Assembly: GCA_030835025.1 (NCBI GenBank)
Contig: JAUQWS010000114.1
Coordinates: 1-34,644 of the forward strand
Direction: 5' to 3'
DNA from: Ignavibacteria bacterium
GTDB taxonomy: Bacteria; Bacteroidota; Ignavibacteria; Tepidaquicellales; OLB5
Length of the DNA: 34,644 nt
Position 1 is the first letter of the stretch, and each line of letters starts with the position of its first letter. Below, one piece after another: positions 1 through 9,600 of this stretch. The position numbers and the translations under genes were made by a program. The notes under the pieces were generated by a model that searched no databases, had not been told where the DNA came from, and saw nothing but the letters and a program-made list of their open reading frames with translations.

Positions 1-762
1 ATGTATTTGATATACGAGATCTTGCGCGGTTTGAGAAAGAGGAAGATATTCATAACCTTTGGTTTTTTTCTGCTTAAAATCTATCGCATCACCTTTAATA
101 TCTTTCCATTCCAATTTTCTGATATCTGATATCCTTAGCCCAGTGAAGCAAGAAAAGAGAAACGCTCTTTTGATCTCGGGATGTGAGCACGCGGTTTTGG
201 CAAGTGCTTCAATCTCAGGTAGGGTCAAATACTCTTTCTTCGGTTCGATCCTTTTGACATTCTGCCTGAAGTAATGAAGTGGATTCATTTGAATCAACTT
301 ATCTCTGTAAGCCTTATTTATACCCGCCTTCAGAGTATTCATATAGGTCCACACTGTGTTTTGAGACACGAATCTGAGCATGTATTTCTGAAAATCCTCT
401 ATCCACTTCTCATTTATCTGTGATATCTGAATATGGTTGTCTGTAAATTCTCTTAGATAGTTGAGAGTGTTTTTGTAAGTTTTGCAGTTCTTGCGGTCTC
501 TTTCTTTAGCCATTTCTTCAAAATACTCAACGAAATTGACCTTTGACTTGTGGATAGGTATGAAGCCATGCTGGGTGTTCTGGTACTCCAGCTCCCTCTT
601 AGCCCGGATGCTTTGAGCCAGACGCAAGACTTCTTTGTTATTATTTTTATCATTATCTAGCCGGAGGTTCAAAAATTCATAATGTCTCTTCCCTTCAAAG
701 TAGATATCCAAATAAAGACTTGTGTTCCCACTGCCGAGTTTTTTCTTTCTTAGTTTTACCAT
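1..762 (-). CDS. Tyrosine recombinase/integrase, C-terminus cut by the window edge
   Basis: An uninterrupted reading frame of 254 codons runs from the ATG at 762 to base 1 without a stop, so the gene continues beyond the left edge. Residues 1-70 look like a beta-rich arm-binding domain (SLYLDIYFEGKRHYEF). Residues 75-175 form a helical SAM-like core-binding domain. From about 178 the catalytic domain begins, with the first catalytic Arg (R210 in FTGLRISD) and the beta-hairpin Lys (about K235 in KKTKGYEYLPLS). The HxxR box and nucleophilic Tyr would lie outside the window. It resembles integrases of Bacteroidota mobile elements and phages (family knowledge). Four direct repeats lie directly upstream. 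The fold and family are clear; whether the enzyme is intact, and which element it moves, cannot be seen. Confidence 0.88.
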   Translation of the reverse strand, partial: MVKLRKKKLGSGNTSLYLDIYFEGKRHYEFLNLRLDNDKNNNKEVLRLAQSIRAKRELEYQNTQHGFIPIHKSKVNFVEYFEEMAKERDRKNCKTYKNTLNYLREFTDNHIQISQINEKWIEDFQKYMLRFVSQNTVWTYMNTLKAGINKAYRDKLIQMNPLHYFRQNVKRIEPKKEYLTLPEIEALAKTACSHPEIKRAFLFSCFTGLRISDIRKLEWKDIKGDAIDFKQKKTKGYEYLPLSQTAQDLVYQIH

Positions 763-793
763 GACCTTAGTAATTAGTTTTGTTTGTTTTTGT

Positions 794-836
794 GAGTAAC
801 AAATGAGTAACAAATGAGTAACAAAAAAGTAACAAA
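794..836. repeat. Four 11-bp-spaced direct repeats (GTAACAAA core)
   Basis: The core GTAACAAA occurs at 796, 807, 818 and 829, exactly one helical turn apart; the first two full units are identical (GAGTAACAAAT). Two inverted copies of the core (TTGTTAC) follow at 901-907 and 910-916. The array sits between the integrase start codon and its candidate promoter. Short phased repeats of this kind are typical of integrase arm-type or excisionase binding sites, but that role is inferred. Confidence 0.7.
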
Positions 837-862
837 CATATGCAATTAAGCACAATCACAAA
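833..862 (-). promoter_or_regulatory. Candidate Bacteroidota-type promoter of the integrase
   Basis: On the minus strand TTTG (862-859) is followed after 18 bp by TATGTTTG (840-833), which fits the Bacteroidota TTTG / TAnnTTTG consensus with spacing one base short. The -7 element overlaps the fourth GTAACAAA repeat, so a protein bound to the repeats could block transcription. Confidence 0.35.
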
Positions 863-977
863 TACGAAAAACACACAAAATGATACCATTTTCGTATCTT
901 TTGTTACTCTTGTTACCCTATGTTTTCAATACTAAAGTAGGGCAACAAACCCGCAATAGAGAGTTTTTCAATCATTC

Positions 978-1001
978 GTTGTTGGTGTTTTCACCAGCAA
1001 C
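978..1001. other. 10-bp hairpin in the 763-1157 intergenic region
   Basis: GTTGTTGGTG (978-987), a TTTT loop and CACCAGCAAC (992-1001) form a 10-bp stem with one G-T wobble. No U-run follows on either strand, so it is a weak terminator candidate. It could be a protein-binding dyad or an attachment-site element of the adjoining integrase. Apart from this hairpin, the repeats and the terminator at 1111-1136, I see nothing in 763-1157. Confidence 0.4.
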
Positions 1002-1110
1002 ATACATTTAATTGAATCAAGTATGTAATAACTGCCGTGAATACGAAAAATTTAAACAAAAGGTTTTCACTAAATTTGATTTCTAGAGTTACTAATTTTA
1101 TTATAACATA

Positions 1111-1136
1111 AAAAAAGCGGTCGATTGACCGCTTTT
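1111..1136 (-). terminator. Rho-independent terminator
   Basis: AGCGGTC (1116-1122), loop GATT and GACCGCT (1127-1133) are flanked by A-run and T-run, giving a stem extended by A-T pairs and a U-run in both directions. It lies 22 bp downstream of the stop of the secreted propeller gene at 1158-2819 and ends that minus-strand unit. Confidence 0.85.
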
Positions 1137-1157
1137 TCTTTATGAGAAAATATCTCT

Positions 1158-2819
1158 TTATTTTACCAGCATCATTTTCCTGGTATCTGAATAATTATCA
1201 GTTTTTATAGTATAAAAGTACACGCCGCTGGGGTAGCCCGATGCATTCCAGTTAATTTCATAACTCCCCGGGTTTAACCGCTCGTTTACCAGTTGTTCAA
1301 TTTCTTTTCCTAATTCATCATATACAGAAAGTCTGACATTCTGGGCATTATCGGGAATATCAAATTTAATTCTTGTTTCAGGATTGAATGGATTGGGATA
1401 ATTTTGAGACAGGGAAAATCTGTCAGGGGTCTCAGGATTTGAACCATTCAAAGGTTTGCCGTTTAAAGCTTGTGAATATTTGATCGTGGTGTAATTACTG
1501 CCATTTTGAGAACCATAACTGAAACCTGTTACATATACATTTCCTGAGTTACTTACAGCTATTGATACTGCACCATCTTCTCTGGCAAGATTACCGGACC
1601 CGTTATATGCAATGTTCCACTGCTGAGTACCTGAAGAATTATACTTTATGGTAATATAATCAGTGCCTGATAAACTGGCAATACGGCTTCCGGTTACATA
1701 AGTGTTTCCTAAAGCATCAACATACATATCTCTTACATAATCGCTTTTGTTTGCTTGACCATTGTATCTGTTAACCCATTGCTGGATACCTGAATTATTT
1801 AATTTTATAGTGACTAGATCCCTGGATGTTCCTCTTCCGAAACTGGTTCCTGAAACATATACATTCCTGTATTGATCTAAACCAATAGAAGTAATCTCAT
1901 CAGTGCTGTCACCTGATCCGTTATAAACATTAGACCACTGAAATACACCGGTTGAATTGTATTTTATTACAAGGAAGTCGTCCCGATTCGTTAAGTTAAA
2001 ACAGTCTCCTCCTATATATACATTCCTGTCACCATCAACAATTATATCATTGCCATTGCCTTCAGTATAACCGTTTTGCTTATATTTTCTCACCCATTCT
2101 ATTACGCCCGAGAAATTGTATTTTATTATAATTACACTGCCGTCATCCACAAAACCGGTTATATACGCATTACCAAGATTATCGGTAGTAATTCTTTTTA
2201 TGTTTGGAATATTAAAATATGGATATGGATTGTAATTTTTCATCCACTGTAATACGCCAGAAGCAGAATATTTGATAGTTATTATATCAGTTCTCCCATA
2301 TCCGCCGGTTGTTTGTGCCATGCCGGTGACATATAAATTTCCAAAAACATCAAGAGCAAGTGATGTTGCGACATCATGGTAAGCATTTGATGTATAAGTC
2401 CATGTTTTAGACCAAACTAATGTACCAAATGTATTGTATTTCATTATTAAGAAATCTAAACCGGTATTGGTATTCCTGATTCGTCCGCAGATATATACGT
2501 TTCCTGCATCATCCGTTATCATTTGAGAAACGCTGGCTTCATCATTATTTGGATTCTGAAAAACCCGGCTCCAAATCAAAATGCCTGAGGAATTATATTT
2601 TAGAGTTAATATTTTATTTGGATAACTGGGTCCAATATAATTACAGGTAACATAGACGTTCTCCGCTCCATCTATCCCAACTGAGTTAGGTTTATCTACA
2701 ACATACGAAGAGCAGACAAAATCTTTCACCCATTCCTGTGTTACCTGTGCCATCGAAATATGATTTGCTGCAAAAACAAGTGTTACGAAAACTGCGATTT
2801 TCAAAAAGTAATTTTTCAT
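1158..2819 (-). CDS. Secreted SBBP-type beta-propeller protein with T9SS sorting domain
   Basis: The 553-residue product begins with a signal peptide (MKNYFLKIAVFVTLVF...MAQ, about 1-24). The body is a series of repeats of about 50 residues with the pattern IKYNSSG..QW...YNGSG, then D..GNVYVTG, matching SBBP/beta-propeller repeats. The last 80 residues or so start with LSQNYPNPFNPETRIKF and end in SDTRKMMLVK, a type A sorting signal for export and surface attachment by the type IX secretion system. A good ribosome site (AAAGGAGA) precedes the ATG. It lies 45 bp downstream of a paralogue of nearly equal length, probably co-transcribed, and ends at a strong terminator. The ligand or partner is unknown; an adhesive or scaffold role is only a guess. 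Confidence 0.9.
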   Translation of the reverse strand: MKNYFLKIAVFVTLVFAANHISMAQVTQEWVKDFVCSSYVVDKPNSVGIDGAENVYVTCNYIGPSYPNKILTLKYNSSGILIWSRVFQNPNNDEASVSQMITDDAGNVYICGRIRNTNTGLDFLIMKYNTFGTLVWSKTWTYTSNAYHDVATSLALDVFGNLYVTGMAQTTGGYGRTDIITIKYSASGVLQWMKNYNPYPYFNIPNIKRITTDNLGNAYITGFVDDGSVIIIKYNFSGVIEWVRKYKQNGYTEGNGNDIIVDGDRNVYIGGDCFNLTNRDDFLVIKYNSTGVFQWSNVYNGSGDSTDEITSIGLDQYRNVYVSGTSFGRGTSRDLVTIKLNNSGIQQWVNRYNGQANKSDYVRDMYVDALGNTYVTGSRIASLSGTDYITIKYNSSGTQQWNIAYNGSGNLAREDGAVSIAVSNSGNVYVTGFSYGSQNGSNYTTIKYSQALNGKPLNGSNPETPDRFSLSQNYPNPFNPETRIKFDIPDNAQNVRLSVYDELGKEIEQLVNERLNPGSYEINWNASGYPSGVYFYTIKTDNYSDTRKMMLVK

Positions 2820-2864
2820 TTGTTTTCTCCTTTAGTTTATTATTTGTTGGTCCTTATTTACTAT

Positions 2865-4520
2865 TTATTTTATCAGCATCATTTTTTTGGTATCGGTAAA
2901 TCCCTCAGCTTCAATTCTGTAAAAGTACGTCCCCGAAGGCAGCGAGTTTGCATCAAAATCCGATTTGTAAGTACCGGCCTGCATAAATTGATTAGCAATA
3001 ACTGATACTTCTTTCCCAAGCATATCATAAACAGATATCTTTACATTTCCGCTTACAGGCAGGCTGAACTCTATATTTGTTGTTGGGTTAAAAGGATTAG
3101 GATAGTTTTGCGATAAATTGAATTTATCCGGGATTATTCCCGAAATTGGCTCAATACCGGTTGTTTGACTATATTTTACTGTTGCATAATCCACAAATGT
3201 TCCGATTCCAACGCTGTTTCCCGTCACATAAACATTTCCGGCATTATCTACAAAAACATCCGACGGTGAGTCTGGTCCATTTGCCGGTCCGTTGTATCTC
3301 TGAGCCCATTGCTGAACCCCGTTCGCATTATATTTAACGGTTGCATAATCATAACCGGAACTAGGCCCTGCGCTATAGCCGGTAGTGTAACTATTCCCGG
3401 ATCCATCAACAAAAATGTCGGTTGCTGCATCTGTTGAATTTCCGGTGCCGTTATAGTTCTGTACCCATAACGAGTTACCTGAAGTATTATATTTTATGGT
3501 AGTAAAATCAGAAGCTGTTGCTGTATTAAAGGTGTAGCCTGTTACATATATGTGCCCGGTACCATCAACATCAATACTTACAGCTTTATCTACCAAGTTT
3601 GCATTACCGTTATAAGTTTTTACCCACTGGAATACTCCCAATGAACTGTATTTAATCGTTCGCCATTCGCTGTTTGTTAATGAAGTATATGACTCTCCTG
3701 TTACAAATACATTGCCTGAACCATCTATTGCTATATCATTTGGTCTTGAATTATAATTTGCATTTGCAATATTATATTGTGCCCATTGCAGGTTTCCAGT
3801 TGAATTATATTTTAAAGTAACATATTGATTGCTTCCATTAACATCTGATTTACCTGTTCCGGTTACATAACAATTTCCTGAAGCATCAGTTATTATCTTT
3901 CTTCCATAATGATTCCCGCTCCAGCCGGTAACAAAGTATGTTTGAGCCCATTGAATATTACCGGATGAACTATACTTTAAAGTTGCAATGCGGCCAAATT
4001 GTGCATTATTGTCGCAGCTTCCCGTTACAAATACATTTCCTGAAGCGTCCAGTGCAATAGAACTTGCAATATCATTAGAATTTGATGTAAGAAAAGACCA
4101 GGTTCTGAACCATAATAAAGTGCCTGAATTACTATATTTTAAGATCAGGAAGTCATAACCGGATGGCAGTGGATTATCATATAATCCTGCGATGTAAACA
4201 TTTCCTGAGTTATCAGTAACCATTTGATTTACTCTTACGCTTCTGTTATCAAAGGGATTTAAAAAATTTACCGACCATTGCACAGTACCGGAACTATTGT
4301 ACTTAACAATTGAAATACCGTCATAATTTGATGTTGTTTTGATATTTCCTGCAACGTAAACATTTGATGCTGCATCTGTTTTAACAGATACAGCATTATC
4401 GTCTTTGTTGTATGCTGAATTATACCTGCCGGCCCATTGCTGTGTTACCTGCGCAACAGACGCCAATGTTATTAAAAACAGCATTGTTATAACCGCCGAT
4501 GTTTTAACAGAATGTTTCAT
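2865..4520 (-). CDS. Secreted SBBP-type beta-propeller protein with T9SS sorting domain (paralogue)
   Basis: I place the start at the ATG at 4520. It opens a signal peptide (MKHSVKTSAVITMLFLITLASVAQ) and is preceded by AAAGGAGA at good spacing, although the frame stays open upstream to about 4817. The resulting 551-residue protein matches its downstream neighbour in layout: repeats with VKYNSSG..QW and DGSGNVYVTG patterns, then a type A T9SS domain (LSQNYPNPFNPTTNIEF ... GFTDTKKMMLIK). The pair probably arose by tandem duplication and forms one minus-strand unit. If translation began at 4814 instead, the signal peptide would be internal behind an FN3 domain and export would be hard to explain. 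The function is unknown beyond surface or secreted location. Confidence 0.88.
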   Translation of the reverse strand: MKHSVKTSAVITMLFLITLASVAQVTQQWAGRYNSAYNKDDNAVSVKTDAASNVYVAGNIKTTSNYDGISIVKYNSSGTVQWSVNFLNPFDNRSVRVNQMVTDNSGNVYIAGLYDNPLPSGYDFLILKYSNSGTLLWFRTWSFLTSNSNDIASSIALDASGNVFVTGSCDNNAQFGRIATLKYSSSGNIQWAQTYFVTGWSGNHYGRKIITDASGNCYVTGTGKSDVNGSNQYVTLKYNSTGNLQWAQYNIANANYNSRPNDIAIDGSGNVFVTGESYTSLTNSEWRTIKYSSLGVFQWVKTYNGNANLVDKAVSIDVDGTGHIYVTGYTFNTATASDFTTIKYNTSGNSLWVQNYNGTGNSTDAATDIFVDGSGNSYTTGYSAGPSSGYDYATVKYNANGVQQWAQRYNGPANGPDSPSDVFVDNAGNVYVTGNSVGIGTFVDYATVKYSQTTGIEPISGIIPDKFNLSQNYPNPFNPTTNIEFSLPVSGNVKISVYDMLGKEVSVIANQFMQAGTYKSDFDANSLPSGTYFYRIEAEGFTDTKKMMLIK

Positions 4521-4814
4521 TTTAGTTTCTCCTTTTTTGATAATTAATTTTTTTTTTATAGTCTTACTCCATTTGCTTTGGCCATTAGAATTTAAAGCTG
4601 CTACCCTGAAACAATAAAAAGTGTTGTTTTTCAGACCGGTTATTGTACATTTAGGGTTAATTACAGTATCCGCAACTATCCAGTTATTTGCAGTCTCTGT
4701 TTTGAATTCAATTATGTAAGTTATAGCTCCCGGTACAGAATCCCATTGTAAATTAACCTCTCCTTCGAGGTCTCCATTGCATACCGAAACTGATTGCGGA
4801 GTATCTAATAGCAT
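4521..4814 (-). other. Fibronectin type III segment in frame upstream of the propeller gene
   Basis: The frame of the 2865-4520 gene stays open upstream and encodes about 98 residues with a recognisable FN3 fold pattern: EVNLQWDSVPGAITYIIEF, then CTITGLKNNTFYCFRVAALN and GQSKWSK near its end. Its possible starts are ATG at 4814 or TTG at 4817. No stop separates it from the signal peptide at 4520, and its last codons overlap the ribosome site of that gene. In family knowledge, FN3 modules like this often end small stand-alone proteins of Bacteroidota. Here the module may be a truncated remnant, a leader whose translation runs on, or a read-through fusion. I cannot tell which. Confidence 0.5.
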
Positions 4815-4850
4815 CAAATTTATCTTTCTAAGAATTTGCTTTTTAATTAT

Positions 4851-4950
4851 GCCAAAATTAACATTAAGCCCTTACCGGTAACAAGTAAACTTTCATAAAA
4901 AAGTTACACAGCAAAAAATTTGAAAAACGCCAAAAATGTTAATTTTTGGC
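4851..4950. promoter_or_regulatory. Hairpin and long inverted repeat in the divergent intergenic region
   Basis: GCCAAAAAT (4929-4937), loop GTTA and ATTTTTGGC (4942-4950) make a perfect 9-bp stem. In addition GCCAAAATTAACATT (4851-4865) is the inverse of AATGTTAATTTTTGGC (4935-4950) apart from one extra T. The two structures share an arm and are mutually exclusive. The region separates the divergent FN3/propeller unit and the gene at 5012, so a two-site operator or a structured leader is plausible. Confidence 0.45.
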
Positions 4951-5011
4951 TATTTTTAATGAATCTATTTATTAATATGTTACAAATAAGATAAAGCTAT
5001 TCTGCTGGAAA

Positions 5012-6445
5012 TTGATAAATAATAAGCTTATTAATCTGTTTAAGTCTTTTAGTGAGAATGAAATTAAGGTATTTGCTGATTTCATTGCTTCACCCTACTT
5101 TAATAAAAGGCAGGGAGTATTAAAACTATACAAGTTATTAATACTGTACTATCCTGAGTTTTCAGACAGCAACCTTAGCAAAGAAAAAGTATTTTCAAGT
5201 TTGTTCCCGGGGAAACATTATAACGACGGAACTTTGAGGGTGCTGGTCCACTATCTTACTGACCTTGCTGAGAAATTCATTACGTTTGAGAGATTTGCAG
5301 GAAATAAACCGGATTACAATTTCCATTTGAAAGAAGCCTTCACAGAAAGAAAACTCTATAAACAGGCAATAGGCGTTTTACGGGAATCGCTGGGAAAATT
5401 CAAGAATATGGATATAGAAACATCAGAGAGGATGTATCTTAATTACCGCCTGCATAACGAAAACCTTATGCTCCTTTCATACTCTAATACCGGTGTTTTT
5501 GATAAATTTCTGGATAATGCGAATATGGATGTTGTTTTAGATGATCTGCAGGATTTTTACGTTTTTAAAACAATGTCAATTTACCTTAACATACTGAATG
5601 TAATGGTGATATTCAAAAAAGAATATCCAACTGTGTATTTTGATAAAGTTCTTTCGCTTATTACGAAAGAGTATTATCGTGATAAACCTGAGATCGGGAT
5701 CTATTATAACCTGATCAAAATGAACCTGGAAAAAAACGATGTACCTTTTTACCGTGATGCCGTAAAGATCCTGAATGCAAACAAAACCACAATTCACCGA
5801 TTGCAGTTGAACGAAATCTATATCAATCTTGAAAACTACTGCACAAGAAAAATACGCGAAGGTAAACAGAAATTTTTGAAAGAACGTTTCAGATTATTCC
5901 GAGAAGAGCTTGAAAATAAGCTGTATTTAGTTGAAGGGAATATGCCCACAGTTTTATTCAGGAATATTGTTCTTTCGGGTCTGGAGTTAAGGGAATATCA
6001 ATGGACCCTTAATTTTATGCATACATATAAAAAAGAGCTTCAGGCTGAATCAAAAGAGAATACAGGTAATTATTGCCTTGCATTGTACGGATTCTACACC
6101 AAAAAGTATGATGAAGCTCTGAGTTATCTGGCTAAAATAAAATATGATGAACTGTACTTGAAAATAGATGTGAAGATCCTGCAAATAATGCTTTATTATG
6201 AAATGAAACATGAGGAGTCATTAGAATCCAATTTAGAATCATTCAGGCATTTTCTTGCCAAGAATATTCTGATTCCGCATAAAAGAAAATTAATATTCCA
6301 GAATTTTCAAAGATACATTTCAAAAATAGTTTCACTAAAATACAAGTATGACCCGATCAAGAAACAGATACTGGCTGATAAGATCATGAATGATAAAACC
6401 AGCATAAATAAAAAATGGTTGCTGGAAAAACTGGAACATCTGTGA
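5012..6445 (+). CDS. Helical protein of unknown function with an N-terminal SPYFN motif
   Basis: The 477-residue product has no signal peptide or membrane segment and is predicted from composition to be almost wholly alpha-helical, perhaps TPR-like. The N-terminal stretch FSENEIKVFADFIASPYFNK (about 13-32) resembles a motif I associate with uncharacterised proteins of Bacteroidota and Ignavibacteria; no function is known to me. The start is TTG at 5012: the next in-frame ATG lies far inside the conserved region, and the frame is blocked by TAA at 4973. A weak CTGGAA precedes the start. It is divergent from the secreted propeller genes and co-directional with the activase gene 188 bp downstream, with no terminator in between. 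Confidence 0.7.
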   Translation: MINNKLINLFKSFSENEIKVFADFIASPYFNKRQGVLKLYKLLILYYPEFSDSNLSKEKVFSSLFPGKHYNDGTLRVLVHYLTDLAEKFITFERFAGNKPDYNFHLKEAFTERKLYKQAIGVLRESLGKFKNMDIETSERMYLNYRLHNENLMLLSYSNTGVFDKFLDNANMDVVLDDLQDFYVFKTMSIYLNILNVMVIFKKEYPTVYFDKVLSLITKEYYRDKPEIGIYYNLIKMNLEKNDVPFYRDAVKILNANKTTIHRLQLNEIYINLENYCTRKIREGKQKFLKERFRLFREELENKLYLVEGNMPTVLFRNIVLSGLELREYQWTLNFMHTYKKELQAESKENTGNYCLALYGFYTKKYDEALSYLAKIKYDELYLKIDVKILQIMLYYEMKHEESLESNLESFRHFLAKNILIPHKRKLIFQNFQRYISKIVSLKYKYDPIKKQILADKIMNDKTSINKKWLLEKLEHL

Positions 6446-6609
6446 TAATGTAAGATCAAAGAAATCACAAAATTGGAGGAATGCTCAATTTCTCGTAACA
6501 GGATTGTATTAAGTCATCAGATTTCTATTTAGACTTCATAGTGTAAAATAACAGACTAAAAAGCCCAAAATTCAATTTTTAAGTCATTTTTCTTTAACTT
6601 TTACATCAT

Positions 6610-6617
6610 TAAATTTG
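6610..6617 (+). promoter_or_regulatory. Candidate -7 promoter element of the activase gene
   Basis: TAAATTTG at 6610-6617 fits the Bacteroidota -7 consensus TAnnTTTG; the matching -33 position reads TTTT rather than TTTG. Transcription would start close to 6624, leaving a leader of about 10 bases before the ATG at 6634. That would fit the absence of a Shine-Dalgarno sequence. Confidence 0.3.
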
Positions 6618-6633
6618 CGTTCAGCTATTTAGA

Positions 6634-9600
6634 ATGATAAAAGCTTCGGTAGGTATTTGTATCGGAGCGAGCAGCATATCAATAGTACAGGCCAAGAGGC
6701 GCGCCGAATCCATCCAAATAACAGATGTAAGAACTGTTTCCCATGAGGGAAATCCCGGGAAAGTTCTTGAGGATTTCTTTGGGCAAAATGATCTTACCGG
6801 CTTACCTGTGGTGGTTACCGGGCGTAAGTTCAGGAATCTGATAAACGCAGTTTCCATCTCCGAGCCCGAAGCAATAGAAGAAACCCTTGCTTATCTAAAA
6901 TTACAGGGAAAATACCGCGCAATTGCCTCTCTTGGGGGCGAAAATTTCATTGTCTATTGCATTAACAATAGCGGTGGAATTGATAAAGTCCTCTCCGGCA
7001 ATAAATGCGCATCGGGCACAGGTGAGTTCTTCCTTCAGCAGATAAGAAGAATGAATATCTCACTCTCTGATGCACTCCGCCTTGCCGATGAAGAAAAATA
7101 TTATGTTGTATCCGGCAGATGCAGTGTCTTCTGCAAAAGTGACTGCACTCACGCTCTGAATAAAGGAATTGAAAAAGGGCTGGTTGTTTCGGGTCTCTGC
7201 AAAATGATAGCCGATAAAACTATCGAGCTGCTTGCAAAACAATCCTCACGCAGAGTCCTTCTGATAGGCGGTGTATCCCAAAACAAAAGAGTAGTCAGGT
7301 TCATAAACGAAAAATATCCCGAATCATTTGTAATTCCCGAAAGCGCTCATTTTGAAGCTCTTGGAGCTGCGCTGAAAGGATTAAAAGAAGATTCCCTTTT
7401 CAGCGGCAAAAATATCTTCAGGGATAATGTACGAACTTTTGCTTCACTCCCCCCGCTTAAAAGCTCAGAAGGCAAAGTAATATTTAAAACTCTCAGCAGG
7501 GCCGTTGCTTCCCCCGGGGATGAATGTATTCTTGGACTCGATGTAGGCTCAACAACTACGAAAGCTGTGATTATCAGGGCTCACGATAATGCGCTTTTGG
7601 CAAGTATATATTTGCGGACTAATGGTAACCCAGTGCAGGCATCGGTAAATTGTTATAAAGCTCTCAGGGAGCAGTTGAATGTTCCCGTAACTATTAGCGG
7701 CTTGGGAACTACAGGCTCAGGCAGGCACATTTCCGCACTCCACGCTATGACGCACGGAGTTGTAAATGAAATTATCGCGCATGCCGTTGCTGCCGCTCAT
7801 TTTGATAAAGACGTGGATACAATATTCGAGATCGGCGGGCAGGATGCAAAATATACTCACCTTACTAATGGAATCGCCAGCGATTACGCAATGAATGAAG
7901 CATGTTCTGCAGGCACAGGCTCATTCCTCGAAGAATCAGCAAAAGAAACCCTTAACATTTCATATACGGATATTGCTGATATTGCGCTTACTGCAGAATC
8001 TCCGCTAAACTTTAATGACCAGTGTGCGGCGTTCATTTCAAGCGATATAAAAACAGCAAGCCATGAAGGTGCAAACAGAGAAGATATCGTAGCAGGATTG
8101 GTTTACTCTATTTGTATGAACTATGTTAACAGGGTTAAAGGGAATCGTCCGGTTGGCAGGAAAATATTTATGCAGGGCGGCGTCTGTTATAACCGCGCTG
8201 TTCCTTACGCAATGAGCAATCTTGTCAATAAGGAAATAATCGTACCGCCAGAGCCGGGTTTAATGGGTGCTTTCGGGGTTGCACTCGAGATAAAGAACAG
8301 GCTAAACCTTGGATTTTTGGAAAGAAAGAACTTTGAGCTAAGTGAGCTTATCGAAAGAAAATTCCATCACGAAAAAGATTTCATTTGCGCGGGCGGAAGC
8401 GAGCATTGCGATAGGAAATGCAGAATTGCAGTAATAAAAGTCGGCGATAAAAAATACCCGTTCGGCGGCGCATGCAGTAAATATTACAATGAAAGGTCAC
8501 ACGTAAAAACCGAACCTGCAAAGAACAATTTCGTTAAGATAAGGCAGGAAATGGTGTTTAACACTCCCGATCCGATTCCTGAAAAATATAACAGACCTTA
8601 TATCGGTATCATCAAAAGCTTCCAGGTTAATTCATTATTCCCGTTTTACCAAAAGTTCTTTACTCTTCTCGGATTCAATGTTGTTCTTTCGGATAAAGTT
8701 GATCCCGAAGGCATGGATAAAATGTCTTCATCTTTCTGCTATCCTGTTGAAATTGCTTATGGAATGTTCCATAACCTGCTGAAGAAAAATCCCGATTATA
8801 TCTTCATTCCGCATATTACCGAAATGGATTACAACGACGGTCACAAGTATAAACGCCTTTGTGTATTCGTTCAGGGAGAAAGTTATTACCTCCGCTCAGC
8901 TTACAGCAGCGAAAAACTTCCGCCGATACTTTCGCCAATTCTGAATTTTAAGGATAAGAAAGAAAATGTAAGGAGATCATTCAGGGATATAGCTCTGCAG
9001 CTTGGCAAAAGGGCATCCGAAGGCGAAAATGCTTTTGATGAGGCCTGGACTGGATTTGCCGAAATGCAGGATAATTTCAGGTCACTCGGAAAAAAAGCGC
9101 TTGCGGAGATAGAAAGCGATAAGTCAAAGTTCGGCATAGTCCTTTTTGGGAGGCCTTATAATGCTTTTGCCGCAGAAGCGAATCTGAATATTCCTCATAA
9201 ATTCGCTTCAAAAAATATTGTTGTGATTCCCCATGATTTTCTGCCGAATGAAAACTATCACTCATACGATAACATGTACTGGTACAGCGGGCAGCAGATA
9301 CTCCGCTCGGCAAGATTCACAAAGGAGCATGAACAGCTCTTCGGTGCTTATATTACCAATTTTTCCTGCGGGCCTGATTCATTCCTGCTTTCCTATTTCA
9401 GGAATATTATGGGTACAAAGCCCTCACTTACACTTGAGCTTGATAGCCACTCCGCAGATGTTGGTGTTGATACAAGAATTGATGCAGCTTTGGATATTAT
9501 CCGTAATTATATAGAACTGAAAAAGCAGGGTTTAATTGCTGAAAAATCAAATGGTTTTTCTCCGCTTTCAATAATATCAAAAAACAAAAAGACTCTTATC

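Noticed and set aside
453-653. 66-residue minus-strand frame as a gene
   Set aside because: It lies in another frame inside the integrase gene (1-762, -), whose own frame is open to the window edge and carries clear recombinase motifs.
1158-4520. CRISPR-like or tandem DNA repeats
   Set aside because: The periodicity of about 150 bp comes from protein-level propeller repeats; units are degenerate at DNA level and lie in open frames.
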